Source: Clostridium akagii DSM 12554 (GTDB lineage Bacteria > Bacillota > Clostridia > Clostridiales > Clostridiaceae). Taken from it: DNA of 61,320 nucleotides. Location of the stretch: NCBI RefSeq assembly GCF_000686725.1, contig NZ_JMLK01000022.1, forward strand, positions 1-61,320, given 5' to 3'. Positions 47,941 through 57,538 of the stretch are shown here, piece after piece. A program made the translations under genes and the position numbers. The notes below the pieces were generated by a model, which saw only the letters and a list, made by a program, of their open reading frames with translations, ran no database searches and was not told the DNA's origin. Position 1 is the stretch's first letter. Every line of letters begins with the position of its first letter.

Positions 47941-48754
47941 AAATATTCTTCTTTCGCGATTTAAAAATAAATATAGCAGAAAAAAATAATGTAATACATC
48001 CAAGTTCAATTATGATTTCATTAAAAGTTACTGTAGGTAGTAGATAGAACTGGTTTATTACTGTAGGTAAATACGACTGTATTCCAAAAGATTGCAATAT
48101 TAAATCTCCTCCAATCCAAAATAAAAATGGAGAAATCATTACTGCAATTGTATTTTTTATAAATGAAGATACTGCTAATGCAATACCAGCATATGCAAAA
48201 CCAAACATAAATTCAATAAATATATGTACTATTACATATAAATTAAAATTATATATAAGTAACTTTGAAAAAAATCCTCCATAAATACCTTTTGCCCAAA
48301 AGGTATCTATACTTCCACCAAAAAATATTTTTACAATTATTGTTAAAATAATTGTTGGGAATGAAACAGCTATACCCCCTGCCAATCCATTAGTAAGTAA
48401 TTTTGCAACTAAATATTTTTTATGATTAATTCTTACATCAATGTATTTTATCATACCATTTTTAACATCATCTAGATATGATAATGAAAACGGCAGCGCA
48501 GCCATTATTGGCATAAAAGGTGTATATAATAGTAATGAATCAAACCAAACTGAATACATATTAAGTCCATTTTTAACCATCAATCTAGATTTTGCTTGAA
48601 GTTGTGGTGTTTGAATATCAGCACTACTATAATCAAAAAAAAGATATTTATGAATTTCATTGTACCCACCTAAAATGTGAATTAGTATTCCTATGAAAAT
48701 AATAATTAAAAATTTTTTACTTAAAATTGCTTTTTTTAATTGGCTTTTTATCAT
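47933..48754 (-). CDS. ABC-2-like membrane protein
   Basis: A 273-residue protein with about six membrane segments and an ABC-2 style loop (YLDDVKNGMIKYIDVRINHKKYLVAKLL). First of the three membrane genes. About 230 bases upstream is the DUF2712-like secreted protein on the same strand. With the ATPase it would make a lantibiotic-immunity or export type transporter. Confidence 0.75.
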   Translation of the reverse strand: MIKSQLKKAILSKKFLIIIFIGILIHILGGYNEIHKYLFFDYSSADIQTPQLQAKSRLMVKNGLNMYSVWFDSLLLYTPFMPIMAALPFSLSYLDDVKNGMIKYIDVRINHKKYLVAKLLTNGLAGGIAVSFPTIILTIIVKIFFGGSIDTFWAKGIYGGFFSKLLIYNFNLYVIVHIFIEFMFGFAYAGIALAVSSFIKNTIAVMISPFLFWIGGDLILQSFGIQSYLPTVINQFYLLPTVTFNEIIIELGCITLFFSAIFIFKSRKKNIYE

Positions 48755-48985
48755 ATCTCATTCCTCTTCTTAATAAAAATTTATATATTATTGTATAATA
48801 TATTTACTTACTAATAAACAAGGTAAAAAGCAATACCATTTATTGATATATCTTTTTACCTTGTATTTCTCAACACTTATATAATATCTAAAAATTCTAT
48901 AATTTTCTAGTGAAATAAGGATAACATCAACAAAATACGCATATTAATGCTATTTTTTTAACAGTGAAGTTATCCAAATATATAA

Positions 48986-49432
48986 CTAGTTTGTAGAATT
49001 TATGTCTATATATCCATATGCCGATCTAGAACTTACTTCAAAAGTTTGATTCAATACAATTAAATTATAGTAATATGAATAACTCATAGAGCTATTGGGA
49101 AAATTTTTATATCCACTACCTTGATGAACATCTACTTCATTAGTCCTAGGCTCACCATTTGAATTAACCATCTGAGCGGCTACATCATAGGATGGTCCAT
49201 TTACTATACGAGTTAATGATATTCTTCCGGAGTTAGAGTTAGTGCAATAATAACCGTTTTCTGATGCAGTAAATTTAGCTGCTGGTAATGTTACTGACCA
49301 AGTATCTGCATGTACATTTGTAGCTCCAGAAATGACAGTAATAGCTGTAAAAACGAATGCCATTAGTGCACATAAATAAAATTTTTGTATGGATTTCATT
49401 TTAATAGAATTAGATGATTTTACAATTTCCAA
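48986..49432 (-). CDS. Secreted DUF2712-like protein
   Basis: A 148-residue exported protein. I start it at a TTG (49432) because AAAGGAGTG lies 6 bases upstream. The frame then has a short basic stretch, a signal peptide (FYLCALMAFVFTAITVISGA, cleavage after VHA) and a mature part of ~105 residues rich in Ser, Tyr and Asn. This resembles DUF2712 proteins, small secreted proteins encoded with DUF2705 membrane proteins and an ABC transporter, as here. A bacteriocin-like role is possible but unproven. The promoter carries a 13-bp box also seen before the gene at 59520. Confidence 0.7.
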   Translation of the reverse strand: MEIVKSSNSIKMKSIQKFYLCALMAFVFTAITVISGATNVHADTWSVTLPAAKFTASENGYYCTNSNSGRISLTRIVNGPSYDVAAQMVNSNGEPRTNEVDVHQGSGYKNFPNSSMSYSYYYNLIVLNQTFEVSSRSAYGYIDINSTN

Positions 49433-49505
49433 TTTAAACACTCCTTTGTTTATATATGGTATATCATATATAAATATTATTATAGCAAGCTTGTCTATAT
49501 TTAGT

Positions 49506-49545
49506 ATTATATCCCATATGTTCAATCTATTGTGTCGAACTGTGT
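49506..49545 (-). promoter_or_regulatory. Promoter with ACACAGTTCGACA box
   Basis: On the minus strand ACACAGTTCGACA (49533-49545), then exactly 21 bases, then TATAATAC (-10 at 49506-49511). No consensus -35 is present, so an activator is expected. The same arrangement occurs at 59446-59485. Confidence 0.75.
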
Positions 49546-50444
49546 ATTAAATATAATATATTTAACGACAAATTTTTTCTATCTAATGGTAAAATACACA
49601 TAGACAATCGTTATTCATAGTCCTTTCCTATTTCACTTAACAATTAATCTACGGTACCACATTCGGGCAATATGATAAAACATTTAATATATAGCATAGT
49701 ACCTGCATCCGTATCATAAAGTGCAAAGTAAAGCATTAATATACAATAATATAAGCCTTTGATACACTTGCAATTTGGGAAGAATATATTTAAAAACATA
49801 CTAAACAAGTACAGCATTAATAGTCCATTTCACTGGATTCTAATTCTTAATTTTCATCACACAGCAGCTATGCTGGTATTAGTCCATATTATGGATTTTT
49901 TGATTACATAAGGAGGTAGATAATCGACGGACGGAGTAAATATCATTATTCTTAAAAGACGAATTACCAAGACTATATGTTCTTTCCTATTTTTGACATA
50001 TATTGTATTGAATTTTTTTCACAAAAAACATATATTTATGAACTATAAATATAACCCTAAACAAACAAATTTAATTTGATTGCATCTGGTGTATTAAACT
50101 CTACTTTAATCGGTAATTTTTTATAGCTATAGTATAAATATTTATTTCCTATAACAATTACTGATATAAAATCTCAAGAAGCAATTTTTCAGCCTTAGGT
50201 ACTTCCTATTTAAATCTGATTTTCCATAAGTGTGATAGAATGTAGGAACCAAGTTCTTTAGAGAAATGGAGAATTTTGTGATGCTAATTAAAAAACATAA
50301 GAAATTGTAGTAACAATGACAAAAAATTTTAATACTGTTCTATTAACGTATAACTATATATAAAATAATCCTTTAAACACCATTTCGCTCTTTAATGAAA
50401 GGAAATATTATTCTGAATCTATTATTAATCATTTTCTATAATAT
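49546..50444. other. 900-bp gene-free stretch
   Basis: No frame of note. An AAGGAGGTAG word at about 49910 is not followed by a usable start. The DNA is A/T rich with no tRNA-like or strong terminator fold. Confidence 0.5.
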
Positions 50445-50699
50445 TTACCTGTCTTTAATATATTCTATTATTATCATATCAAGCTCTTCGCTTATATTTA
50501 AGATTTCTTCATTGACAATACTAAATGAATTATTATCAATGCACTTATTAAGTTTATCTCTTAAAAGTTCTATTCTCATTTCAATTTTTAATTTATCCGC
50601 CGAATTTTTCGTAAAATCACATCCCAAACAAATTTTATGCGTTGCCAAAATGTTCATCTTTAGCAACATTATAGCAGTATAAAAATGTAAAATCAACAT
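50445..50699 (-). CDS. Spo0E-like sporulation phosphatase
   Basis: An 84-residue frame whose C-terminal part (IELLRDKLNKCIDNN, NEEILNISEELDMIIIEY) is the Spo0E helical hairpin with the SEELD signature. Spo0E proteins dephosphorylate Spo0A~P and delay sporulation. The usual length is 50-85 residues, so the true start may be MRIELLRD (about codon 41), though its site is weak. It is divergent from a helix-turn-helix gene. Confidence 0.75.
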   Translation of the reverse strand: MLILHFYTAIMLLKMNILATHKICLGCDFTKNSADKLKIEMRIELLRDKLNKCIDNNSFSIVNEEILNISEELDMIIIEYIKDR

Positions 50700-50737
50700 A
50701 AAAAGTTAACCTTTAGCACATAGGACGGTGTATTATT

Positions 50738-50986
50738 TTGAAAATTTATTGGTATAAAGGAAGTAAAAATATAATTGGAGCTAGAGTTAAAGAAGCTCGT
50801 AAGATGAACAAACCTGCTCTAACTCAAGAAAATTTAGCGGCAAAACTTGATTTTATGGATATTAAGCTTGATAGAATATCTATTTCAAGAATTGAATCAG
50901 GTGATAGATTCGTATCTGACTACGAAGTTGTTGCTCTTGCAAACTCCTTAGGAGTTACTTTGGATTGGTTGCTTCTAGGTAAATAA
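50738..50986 (+). CDS. XRE-type helix-turn-helix regulator
   Basis: An 82-residue regulator that is almost entirely a lambda-repressor-type domain: IGARVKEARKMNKPALTQENLAAKL, RISISRIESGDRFVSDYEVVALANSLGVTLDWLL. It starts at a TTG with AGGACGG upstream. Divergent from the Spo0E-like gene and may control it. Confidence 0.85.
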   Translation: MKIYWYKGSKNIIGARVKEARKMNKPALTQENLAAKLDFMDIKLDRISISRIESGDRFVSDYEVVALANSLGVTLDWLLLGK

Positions 50987-51839
50987 TATTTAATTTTATT
51001 TGCCTTTGCTTCCAGGTACCTTTTGTTTGAAATTGCATCATTCCTATACCAAATTTATTATTTTTATTATGAATTAAAGTTGTTGCTCCTTTTAGATAAC
51101 CTACATAGTAATATTTCAAACAGTATTCCACTAGCAAATCAAGCTATACCAAGCCCTCGACTGTATTTTATTATTACTTTATCGTGATTTTTATATTTTA
51201 CAAAATGTTTATTAAAATACTATTAATAACAAAAAATAAATCCTACTGAGAATTTAATCCCACTAGGCTCTTAAATATAATTTTGACTGCTTAAACACCG
51301 ATTTTAATATATTTTATTCTATCATCTTATCTTCATCTGTTACAATACTTTAGGTTCCTTTTTAAAATGGTAGCAAATCTTTGAAATTTGATATGCTTAC
51401 TTTCCAGCCCCCATAATTTTATGGTTACCCTAGTAATTTCAAGTTACTACCATATAATATGCATATTGTACCTATGCCCTACTAATTATAAATAGCACTA
51501 GTTATCATGATGAATACTTAACCAGTCCAATTTTGGCTTGGTTCTATAATGTTGCAACTACGTCTTAAGCGTCTTTGTACTATATGCTTCTAAATCTAAT
51601 TTAAAGGCTCATAGGCATGTTATTAATAATTCTATAATACCTACGAAATTAAAACACCTGCTATTTTCAGCAAGTGTTTTGTTTATTACCCTTTAAATTA
51701 TATCTGTCTAAAACCTAAATTGGATGCAATAAATGGCTCAAATAAAAAAGGTGTATAGATAAAATAGCCTTTTTAGAAACTTTTCCTTCAATTTATAATA
51801 TACAGCATTAAAATCAAAATTCTTTACTGTTTTCTATGT
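50987..51839. other. 850-bp gene-free stretch with hairpins
   Basis: A stem CCTAGTG/CAGTAGG with T-run on the minus strand (51239-51272) and a stronger terminator at 51651. No credible frame or recognised RNA. Confidence 0.5.
51651..51684. terminator. Terminator-like hairpin
   Basis: AAAACACCTGCT and AGCAAGTGTTTT (one mismatch), T-run after on plus and A-run before. It would close the minus-strand 352-aa gene or a small RNA. Confidence 0.75.
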
Positions 51840-52898
51840 CTAAATGTCTAAATCTTCAACTCCCCCATAAATCATATCTATTGCGAGTTCTCTTGTTGTG
51901 TTCCCTCTCAATGTAGCATGAGTGTTTGTTATAGTAACTTTCTCTGGAAACTTAATAACCGTATTAAGTGGGTCATGTGAATCTTTATACTCTTTATACA
52001 AGTCCTGTATTTTAATATATTCATAATAAACACTTATATCATCTTCATTATCATCATTTATTAAATCTAATTCTACCCTCATATAATCTCTGTCCTTAGG
52101 TATTTTTATACCAGTGGAGACATTATACCAATAATAATCATTTAGACCCTCAAATGGGGAATACATATGTGAAATGTTTCTTTCTCCATTAATACTAGCG
52201 GTCGGCAATATTAATATATTTGAATAATAGTCTTCTTCTAATTTTACATCATCCATTCCAAAATATATTTCATTAGTAATTTTAATATTTGTAAATGGTA
52301 ACGGAAACCCAACCATTAACTGATATGTATTCTTATGGTCCCACCTAATTATTTTTAATTTCATAAATTGTCCTGCAATTAGTAACGTATTTATATCTTT
52401 TTTAGGAGAACCTGATAATAATTGTTTTGGAGGAGGCAATTCACTTGATTTTTCTGTATTATTGAGCATCCAAAATATATACATGAAAAATATTAGTACA
52501 ATACTAATTATAATAACAAGTATAACGGCAACAGCATACTCTGAATTGTTCGATACTGGTGGCTTAATAAAATATAAGATTGCTATGAATATTGCTATTA
52601 CTATATTTAATGAAAACAAAACTAAATACAATATAGTTTTAGTAGAGTGACTTTTATTATTATAGATATGCTTATATTGAAAAAATAGCTTGTACAATTC
52701 TCTTTCATTTCCAAGGTTATTGAATTCATTAGGAGTTCTTGAAAAATTGAAAATCAGCCAGTATATATCTCTTAATTTTTGAATGTTCTGCTGCATATTT
52801 ATAGATATAAAAATAGCGGATAATCCAACCAATGTTACAATTGTAGAAATAACTCCAAAAGAAAGTGTTAGTATATTGCTAAAATTTTTAAATTCCAA
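51840..52898 (-). CDS. Membrane protein of unknown function (352 aa)
   Basis: Three hydrophobic segments (about residues 10-34, 88-112 and 122-147) are followed by a ~200-residue soluble, probably beta-rich domain (PLPFTNIKITNEIYFGM, GIKIPKDRDYMRVELDLIND). No family recognised. A single gene with a structured, terminator-like leader about 150 bases upstream (53060-53114). Island context suggests an accessory or defence-related membrane protein, but that is only context. Confidence 0.6.
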   Translation of the reverse strand: MEFKNFSNILTLSFGVISTIVTLVGLSAIFISINMQQNIQKLRDIYWLIFNFSRTPNEFNNLGNERELYKLFFQYKHIYNNKSHSTKTILYLVLFSLNIVIAIFIAILYFIKPPVSNNSEYAVAVILVIIISIVLIFFMYIFWMLNNTEKSSELPPPKQLLSGSPKKDINTLLIAGQFMKLKIIRWDHKNTYQLMVGFPLPFTNIKITNEIYFGMDDVKLEEDYYSNILILPTASINGERNISHMYSPFEGLNDYYWYNVSTGIKIPKDRDYMRVELDLINDDNEDDISVYYEYIKIQDLYKEYKDSHDPLNTVIKFPEKVTITNTHATLRGNTTRELAIDMIYGGVEDLDI

Positions 52899-53052
52899 AA
52901 TATTTTAACTCCTTATTTTATTATGGCTCCTACATACCAATAATGTCACAGATCTATAATATTTCTGATACTCACAAATTAAGTATTTAATCCAAATAAA
53001 TACAATAGTTATCTTGAATTAAACTATAACATAAATGTATAAACATAGGAAT

Positions 53053-53114
53053 AAAAAAATTGTGGTGTGCTTTGACAAACATTATGAATAACAATTGCCA
53101 ATATAGTACCACAA
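53053..53114 (-). promoter_or_regulatory. Two-tier hairpin with T-run ahead of 352-aa gene
   Basis: Outer arms TTGTGGT/ACCACAA and inner arms TTGGCAA..TTGTCAA (with wobble), followed by seven T residues on the minus strand. No minus-strand gene lies upstream for it to terminate, so it may be an attenuator or the end of a small RNA. Confidence 0.4.
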
Positions 53115-53215
53115 CACCTTATATATAAACATTTAACGTATGTTTTAACTCTACATAATATTGATGCAAGTATAATATGTGGAACTCATTTTTGCAATTT
53201 TAACCTTTATATAGA

Positions 53216-53262
53216 AAAAAAATAAGCGTAAAGCCTTATAAATTAAGATTTTACGCTTATTT
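53216..53262. terminator. Hairpin, copy A
   Basis: AATAAGCGTAAA/TTTACGCTTATT with loop CTTATAAATTAAG. The same loop and a near-identical stem occur at 57539-57583. A dyad around TTCCACACAAT/ATTGTGTGGAA follows at 53269-53293. Confidence 0.8.
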
Positions 53263-53416
53263 ATCCAATTCCACACAATTCATATTGTGTGGAACTAGTT
53301 ACGACTAGAAAAGTTTACAATTTACCATATGTTTTAAGTATTAATATTGTAGTATAATAATTATTGGTAAATATTTGTTGCAGAATTAAATAATATATTA
53401 GATTGGAGTTTTTATT

Positions 53417-53953
53417 ATGGAGATAAATTTTACTGTTTCAAAAGAAGATTTCTTAGATTTTAAAATGAGGAACATTACTGAAACTAAGCAGTATAAACAT
53501 TTAATTAATATTATTACAATTACCATGTTTTTGCTGAGCATACTTACTATTATTCTCAGCAAAAACAAATATAACCTCCTTACTATTTTTATTATATGGA
53601 TTATTATATTATTATTTAGAAAAAAATATATATTACATGAATTTAGAAAAAAAATAAAAAATATTTATTCAACTGAAAAATATACTGACTTTTTTGAACC
53701 TACTAAAATAATTATTAATGAATATGGCTTAAAGTCAATTACTGATTTAGCTGAAAAAAATTATAAATGGGTATCCATAAAAGATTTATACTTAATAGAT
53801 AGTTTTCTTTGGATTAGAACTAGTACTAAAAATGATATATTTATTCCTATGAGGTCTTTTAAATCATTTGAAGTTGAGAAACTTTTTCTGAATAGTATTG
53901 TTAAGAACACTGGTTTACAATTAAAAAAAACATACCCTATTGATTTTAACTAG
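53417..53953 (+). CDS. YcxB-like membrane protein
   Basis: A 178-residue protein with a short N-terminal strand region, two adjacent membrane segments (about 30-48 and 50-66), and a cytosolic C-terminal domain of the YcxB type (IIINEYGLKSITDLAEKNYKWVSIKDLYLIDSFLWIRT, FIPMRSF). Function unknown. TTGGAG site. Alone on the plus strand between the two hairpin-flanked regions. Confidence 0.75.
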   Translation: MEINFTVSKEDFLDFKMRNITETKQYKHLINIITITMFLLSILTIILSKNKYNLLTIFIIWIIILLFRKKYILHEFRKKIKNIYSTEKYTDFFEPTKIIINEYGLKSITDLAEKNYKWVSIKDLYLIDSFLWIRTSTKNDIFIPMRSFKSFEVEKLFLNSIVKNTGLQLKKTYPIDFN

Positions 53954-54030
53954 GATATGTTTCTTTTATAATATAAAAGTTATATTGTCTTAACTAACTC
54001 ACATATTATTTTTATAACAATATACATTAC

Positions 54031-56076
54031 CTATGCAATTAGTGCTACGAGAAAACCTACTTCCAAAGCGCCTGATAGTACTCCAGCAATTACGGCTAGT
54101 ACAACTACAACTTCTAATACTGGATATTTTTCCACTTCAATTTCTATGGAACTTGCAACATCTTTAGCATCTTGTACTAACAAATCACCCGTGTCACTTA
54201 AATTAAATGATAATTCAATGGTTAACGTTTGAATTATAGATACTTCTTCAGATAATATTCCATCTATTTCTTCTGTTGTTTCGGTTTCAATTGATATTGT
54301 TATAGAATTAGCAGTATAAGATAACTGAATTGATAATTCGGTATTACCTAGTTTAGCTAATGTTGTCGTTAACTCTGCAGCTCCAGTTGCACTTAATCCT
54401 GCTGAAATACCTTCAAATGCTGTTTGAACTGTTGCATCTTCAAATTCACCATTTTTGAATTTTAGTGTACTAGAACCATTTCCTTCACTAGCTCCAAGTG
54501 AAAATTCTAAATTAACTTTTACATTAGCTGTATTTACTAATTGTATAGGATCTCCAGCAGCATCAAATGTCTCCTTTAGCAGCTTAGCTAATCCTGTACT
54601 ATTCACTGCATCTATTATAACTGCAGGTGACGTAACACTACTAACACCCAAGTCAGTTCCATGACAAATGTCGTTATCAATTTCTATTGCACCTGCTCCA
54701 CTACCAATAGTAATAGTTGCAATTTGATCAAATGACCAATCAGATGGAAGCTTATATCCAAGGTTTCCGCTGAATCCAGTAGACATATCACAAGCAAAAC
54801 TATGAACTGAATATCCAGCAGCAGCAACACGGCTACAAACATTTCTAGGACCATAGATACCTATTGAATACTTATTATTATTAGTAGCAAATGCATTACT
54901 AATAGCTTCAAAATATGGAATAATAAAATCTGTAACATCTGAATCTAATGCATCAAAATCAACAGCAAAATAAATTGTTGTTCCATCTTTAAATCCAAGA
55001 TACGTAGCAGCTACACTTGCTATAGATGCATTTGCTGCACCTTGTGCTGGTAAAAAATCAAGTAAGCCTGCCCCATATTCAAATATTGGGAATACCTTTA
55101 ATCCATTAGAAAATATAGTTTGTAATTCTGATGATGTCATTGCGTATTTTCCAGTAAGGTATCTTCCCACTATTTGATATCCATTAGATTTAAGTGTTGC
55201 AGCCATTGCTGCTGTGATAGTTGTTGAACAATCACATGCAGTACCTTTTCTAGTTTTATCACCAGTACTTACTAAAAGTGATGCCCATACTTGAGGTCCT
55301 GCATAACCGTCAGCGGTTAATCCTACAAACGCTTGAAATTCTGTTATTGCTGTCTTTAATCCATTACCAAATAGACCATCGAAACCATTTGGATTATACC
55401 CATTACAATATAAGGAGTACTGAAGTAATAAGATAAAGTTTTTTGTAGCTTTAGTTCCGGGGATTGTTGGACATGCATTCATTGTATTTGTACCCCATAA
55501 ACCATCTACAGAGTTTCCTTGTTCATGCTGAAGTGCCTTTATTAATGCTACATTAGTTGACTTTGAATATACTCCATTAGAAGGTATTAACCCAATTATA
55601 CTGTTATAATCACGATTAAGATTTTGTTGAATAGTTCTAATATTGGAATCTCCACCAGAAATTAATGTATATGCATCTGTATTTAATATAGCTTGAAAAA
55701 TCATAGGAGTTGTAATTCCAGTTTGTGTTGTTAATCCTGCATCAGATTGAAACTTCTTAATAGCAGTAATAACTCCATTCCCATATGTACCATCAATACC
55801 ATTTGGATTATACCCTTTACAATATAATGCACCCTGAAGAATACAAATCTCATTTTTTGAAGTACTTGTACTCGATAATGTTGGACATGTTGACAGCATC
55901 TGAGGTCCAAAAACTCCATCAGGTGATGAAATACCAATTTCAATTTGAAGAGCTGTTATTAATGCTGCTACTGTTGTTCCTCCGGTTATTCCATCTACTT
56001 TTATTGATGTGTAATTTGCATTACCACTATAAGTGGTATTTAACCATGATTGAACTTCTAAAACCATTTGATCCAT
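54031..56076 (-). CDS. Peptidoglycan-binding/DUF1906 hydrolase with C-terminal extension
   Basis: A 681-residue protein in four parts. There are two tandem PG_binding_1-type repeats pairs (about 1-130 and 140-270; YNPNGIDGTYGNGVITAIKKFQ, NPNGFDGLFGNGLKTAITEFQ). A DUF1906 (Rv2525c-like glycoside-hydrolase fold) domain follows at about 280-465 (GTACDCSTTITAAMAATLKSNG, YFAVDFDALDSDV, IGIYGPRNVC). Then a ~160-residue region with no known domain, and last a C-terminal hydrophobic helix. No signal peptide. Two holin-type genes precede it, so release probably depends on them, as for phage endolysins and TcdE-type toxin export. Confidence 0.85.
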   Translation of the reverse strand: MDQMVLEVQSWLNTTYSGNANYTSIKVDGITGGTTVAALITALQIEIGISSPDGVFGPQMLSTCPTLSSTSTSKNEICILQGALYCKGYNPNGIDGTYGNGVITAIKKFQSDAGLTTQTGITTPMIFQAILNTDAYTLISGGDSNIRTIQQNLNRDYNSIIGLIPSNGVYSKSTNVALIKALQHEQGNSVDGLWGTNTMNACPTIPGTKATKNFILLLQYSLYCNGYNPNGFDGLFGNGLKTAITEFQAFVGLTADGYAGPQVWASLLVSTGDKTRKGTACDCSTTITAAMAATLKSNGYQIVGRYLTGKYAMTSSELQTIFSNGLKVFPIFEYGAGLLDFLPAQGAANASIASVAATYLGFKDGTTIYFAVDFDALDSDVTDFIIPYFEAISNAFATNNNKYSIGIYGPRNVCSRVAAAGYSVHSFACDMSTGFSGNLGYKLPSDWSFDQIATITIGSGAGAIEIDNDICHGTDLGVSSVTSPAVIIDAVNSTGLAKLLKETFDAAGDPIQLVNTANVKVNLEFSLGASEGNGSSTLKFKNGEFEDATVQTAFEGISAGLSATGAAELTTTLAKLGNTELSIQLSYTANSITISIETETTEEIDGILSEEVSIIQTLTIELSFNLSDTGDLLVQDAKDVASSIEIEVEKYPVLEVVVVLAVIAGVLSGALEVGFLVALIA

Positions 56077-56245
56077 TTTATAAAACCTCTTTCCTTATTT
56101 TTATTTACATATACTACAGGGGAAAAAAAGTTGTAATTGTAAACCTGTATATAAAAATAAATATACACAGATTTTGATTTTTATTAAAAAAATTTTTTAA
56201 TATCGACAATTAATATTTATTCTTAAGTCTTTTAATTATCTGCAT

Positions 56246-56611
56246 TCATATCTGACTCTTGCATTTATTAAATTCACCAGCAATTGATTGTCTTAAAAAA
56301 TCAATTTGTTCTTGTGTTAAATATGGGCATTTCTTTTTTAACTCATTATTAAATAGCTTGATTTTATTTTCAATAAGATTTTCAATTGATTGATTTACTC
56401 TGAAATATTCCTCAACTATATTCCATATATCTAACGCTAATGTTTTATCTGAATTATATTGAGATACACCGATATCTTTAATTATTTGATTGTTTTTCAA
56501 TTTGATAAAATTAATTATATAGGAACATATAACTGCAATAATTATACCTAGTATAGAAATGATACTGTTTGTTATTATTGGTAATACTTGAGTTCCTATT
56601 TCTGCTATCAT
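56246..56611 (-). CDS. LLH-type holin-like protein
   Basis: A 121-residue protein with one N-terminal membrane segment (about 8-33) and a long cytosolic helical part ending in CPYLTQEQIDFLRQSIAGEF. That tail is typical of the phage LLH/holin-6.1 family. Second of two holin-like genes behind the sigma-factor gene and ahead of the peptidoglycan hydrolase. Confidence 0.8.
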   Translation of the reverse strand: MIAEIGTQVLPIITNSIISILGIIIAVICSYIINFIKLKNNQIIKDIGVSQYNSDKTLALDIWNIVEEYFRVNQSIENLIENKIKLFNNELKKKCPYLTQEQIDFLRQSIAGEFNKCKSQI

Positions 56612-56645
56612 GTTAATCCCCTCTGTATTTTTAAATTAGTTTAGT

Positions 56646-56876
56646 TTAGTTTCTATTATCTATGTTATTTCTAATTTCAGTAATGTTTTTTTGTATGTCT
56701 TCTATAAGTTCGAATTCCTTTGTTAACTTTAAAATAATTTTTTGATAATTTTTTTCTCTAAGTTCCTGTTTCAAATCCCTCTTTTCCTGTGTTTTTAATA
56801 TATAAAATACCAACATTATAGATAATGTGGCCCATATGCCTTGGGATGTTGCTAATTTAAACAAAATATTTTCCAT
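56646..56876 (-). CDS. BhlA/UviB holin-like peptide
   Basis: A 76-residue protein with one N-terminal membrane helix (SQGIWATLSIMLVFYILKT) and a charged coiled-coil tail (EKRDLKQELREKNYQKII). This is the BhlA/UviB pattern. UviB lies next to the sigma factor UviA on the bacteriocin plasmid of C. perfringens; here too the gene is 15 bases after a UviA-like gene. Confidence 0.88.
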   Translation of the reverse strand: MENILFKLATSQGIWATLSIMLVFYILKTQEKRDLKQELREKNYQKIILKLTKEFELIEDIQKNITEIRNNIDNRN

Positions 56877-56890
56877 TTCTATTCACTCCG

Positions 56891-57430
56891 TTATTCAATA
56901 GCAAATTTTCTTAGATTTTTCAATGCCCTATTTTTAGTTCTATTTATAGCCTGTCTAGATACATTTAATTTTTCAGATAATTCCACTTCTGAAAAATTAT
57001 AAAAAAAAATTTCTTTAATGATATTCTTTTGATGTAATGGTAATTTGTCTAATATATTTAATAAAAGTATATGGTCATCTATTGCATTTTCATTGTCTTT
57101 ATATTCGTAATTCCAAAATGTGTCCAAATATAGCTCTCCTTCTGCCTTCAATATACTTATATTTATGCTTAAAAGATGTATGTATTTATGTTTAATAGAT
57201 GTATTTATATATCCAACTATATATTTATCTTCTTCAAATCTTAAGCTTTTATTAACTGGTATACTTTTTACAATGTCTATGATGCTTACCATTAGATCAC
57301 TATCTGCACCATCATAATTTAATTTTCTACTATACTTTTTAATTAATGGCAAGAACTTTTCAATAATATTAAACATACAGTTACTGTCACCATTTTGTGC
57401 TTTTATCACTATATCCCCTAATTCATTCAA
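56891..57430 (-). CDS. UviA/TcdR-like alternative sigma factor
   Basis: A 179-residue sigma-70-type protein of the small clostridial group (UviA, TcdR, BotR, TetR of C. tetani), which direct toxin or bacteriocin genes. Region 2 spans about 15-90 (IIEKFLPLIKKYSRKL, FEEDKYIVGYINTSIKHKYI) and region 4 about 120-175 (LPLHQKNIIKEIFFYNFSEVELSEKLNVSRQAINR). I start it at a TTG (57430) behind GAAGGGGG. The upstream extension has no site. It heads an operon with two holin-like genes and the hydrolase. Confidence 0.82.
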   Translation of the reverse strand: MNELGDIVIKAQNGDSNCMFNIIEKFLPLIKKYSRKLNYDGADSDLMVSIIDIVKSIPVNKSLRFEEDKYIVGYINTSIKHKYIHLLSINISILKAEGELYLDTFWNYEYKDNENAIDDHILLLNILDKLPLHQKNIIKEIFFYNFSEVELSEKLNVSRQAINRTKNRALKNLRKFAIE

Positions 57431-57538
57431 AATATTTCCCCCTTCTTTGTCTAGTAATATATAAATAAGAGAGATGTTACACATTATGCAACCTATGTCC
57501 ATAAATTCGATATTTTAAAATTGAAGGAAACTTATAAT

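Noticed and set aside
50395-50682. Plus-strand hydrophobic frame opposite the Spo0E-like gene
   Set aside because: It is the antisense shadow of a recognisable Spo0E signature and lacks start signals.
56077-56245. TcdR/UviA-type promoter before the hydrolase gene
   Set aside because: TTTACA and CTTTTTTT are both present on the minus strand, but only 7 bases apart, where this promoter class needs about 16-17.
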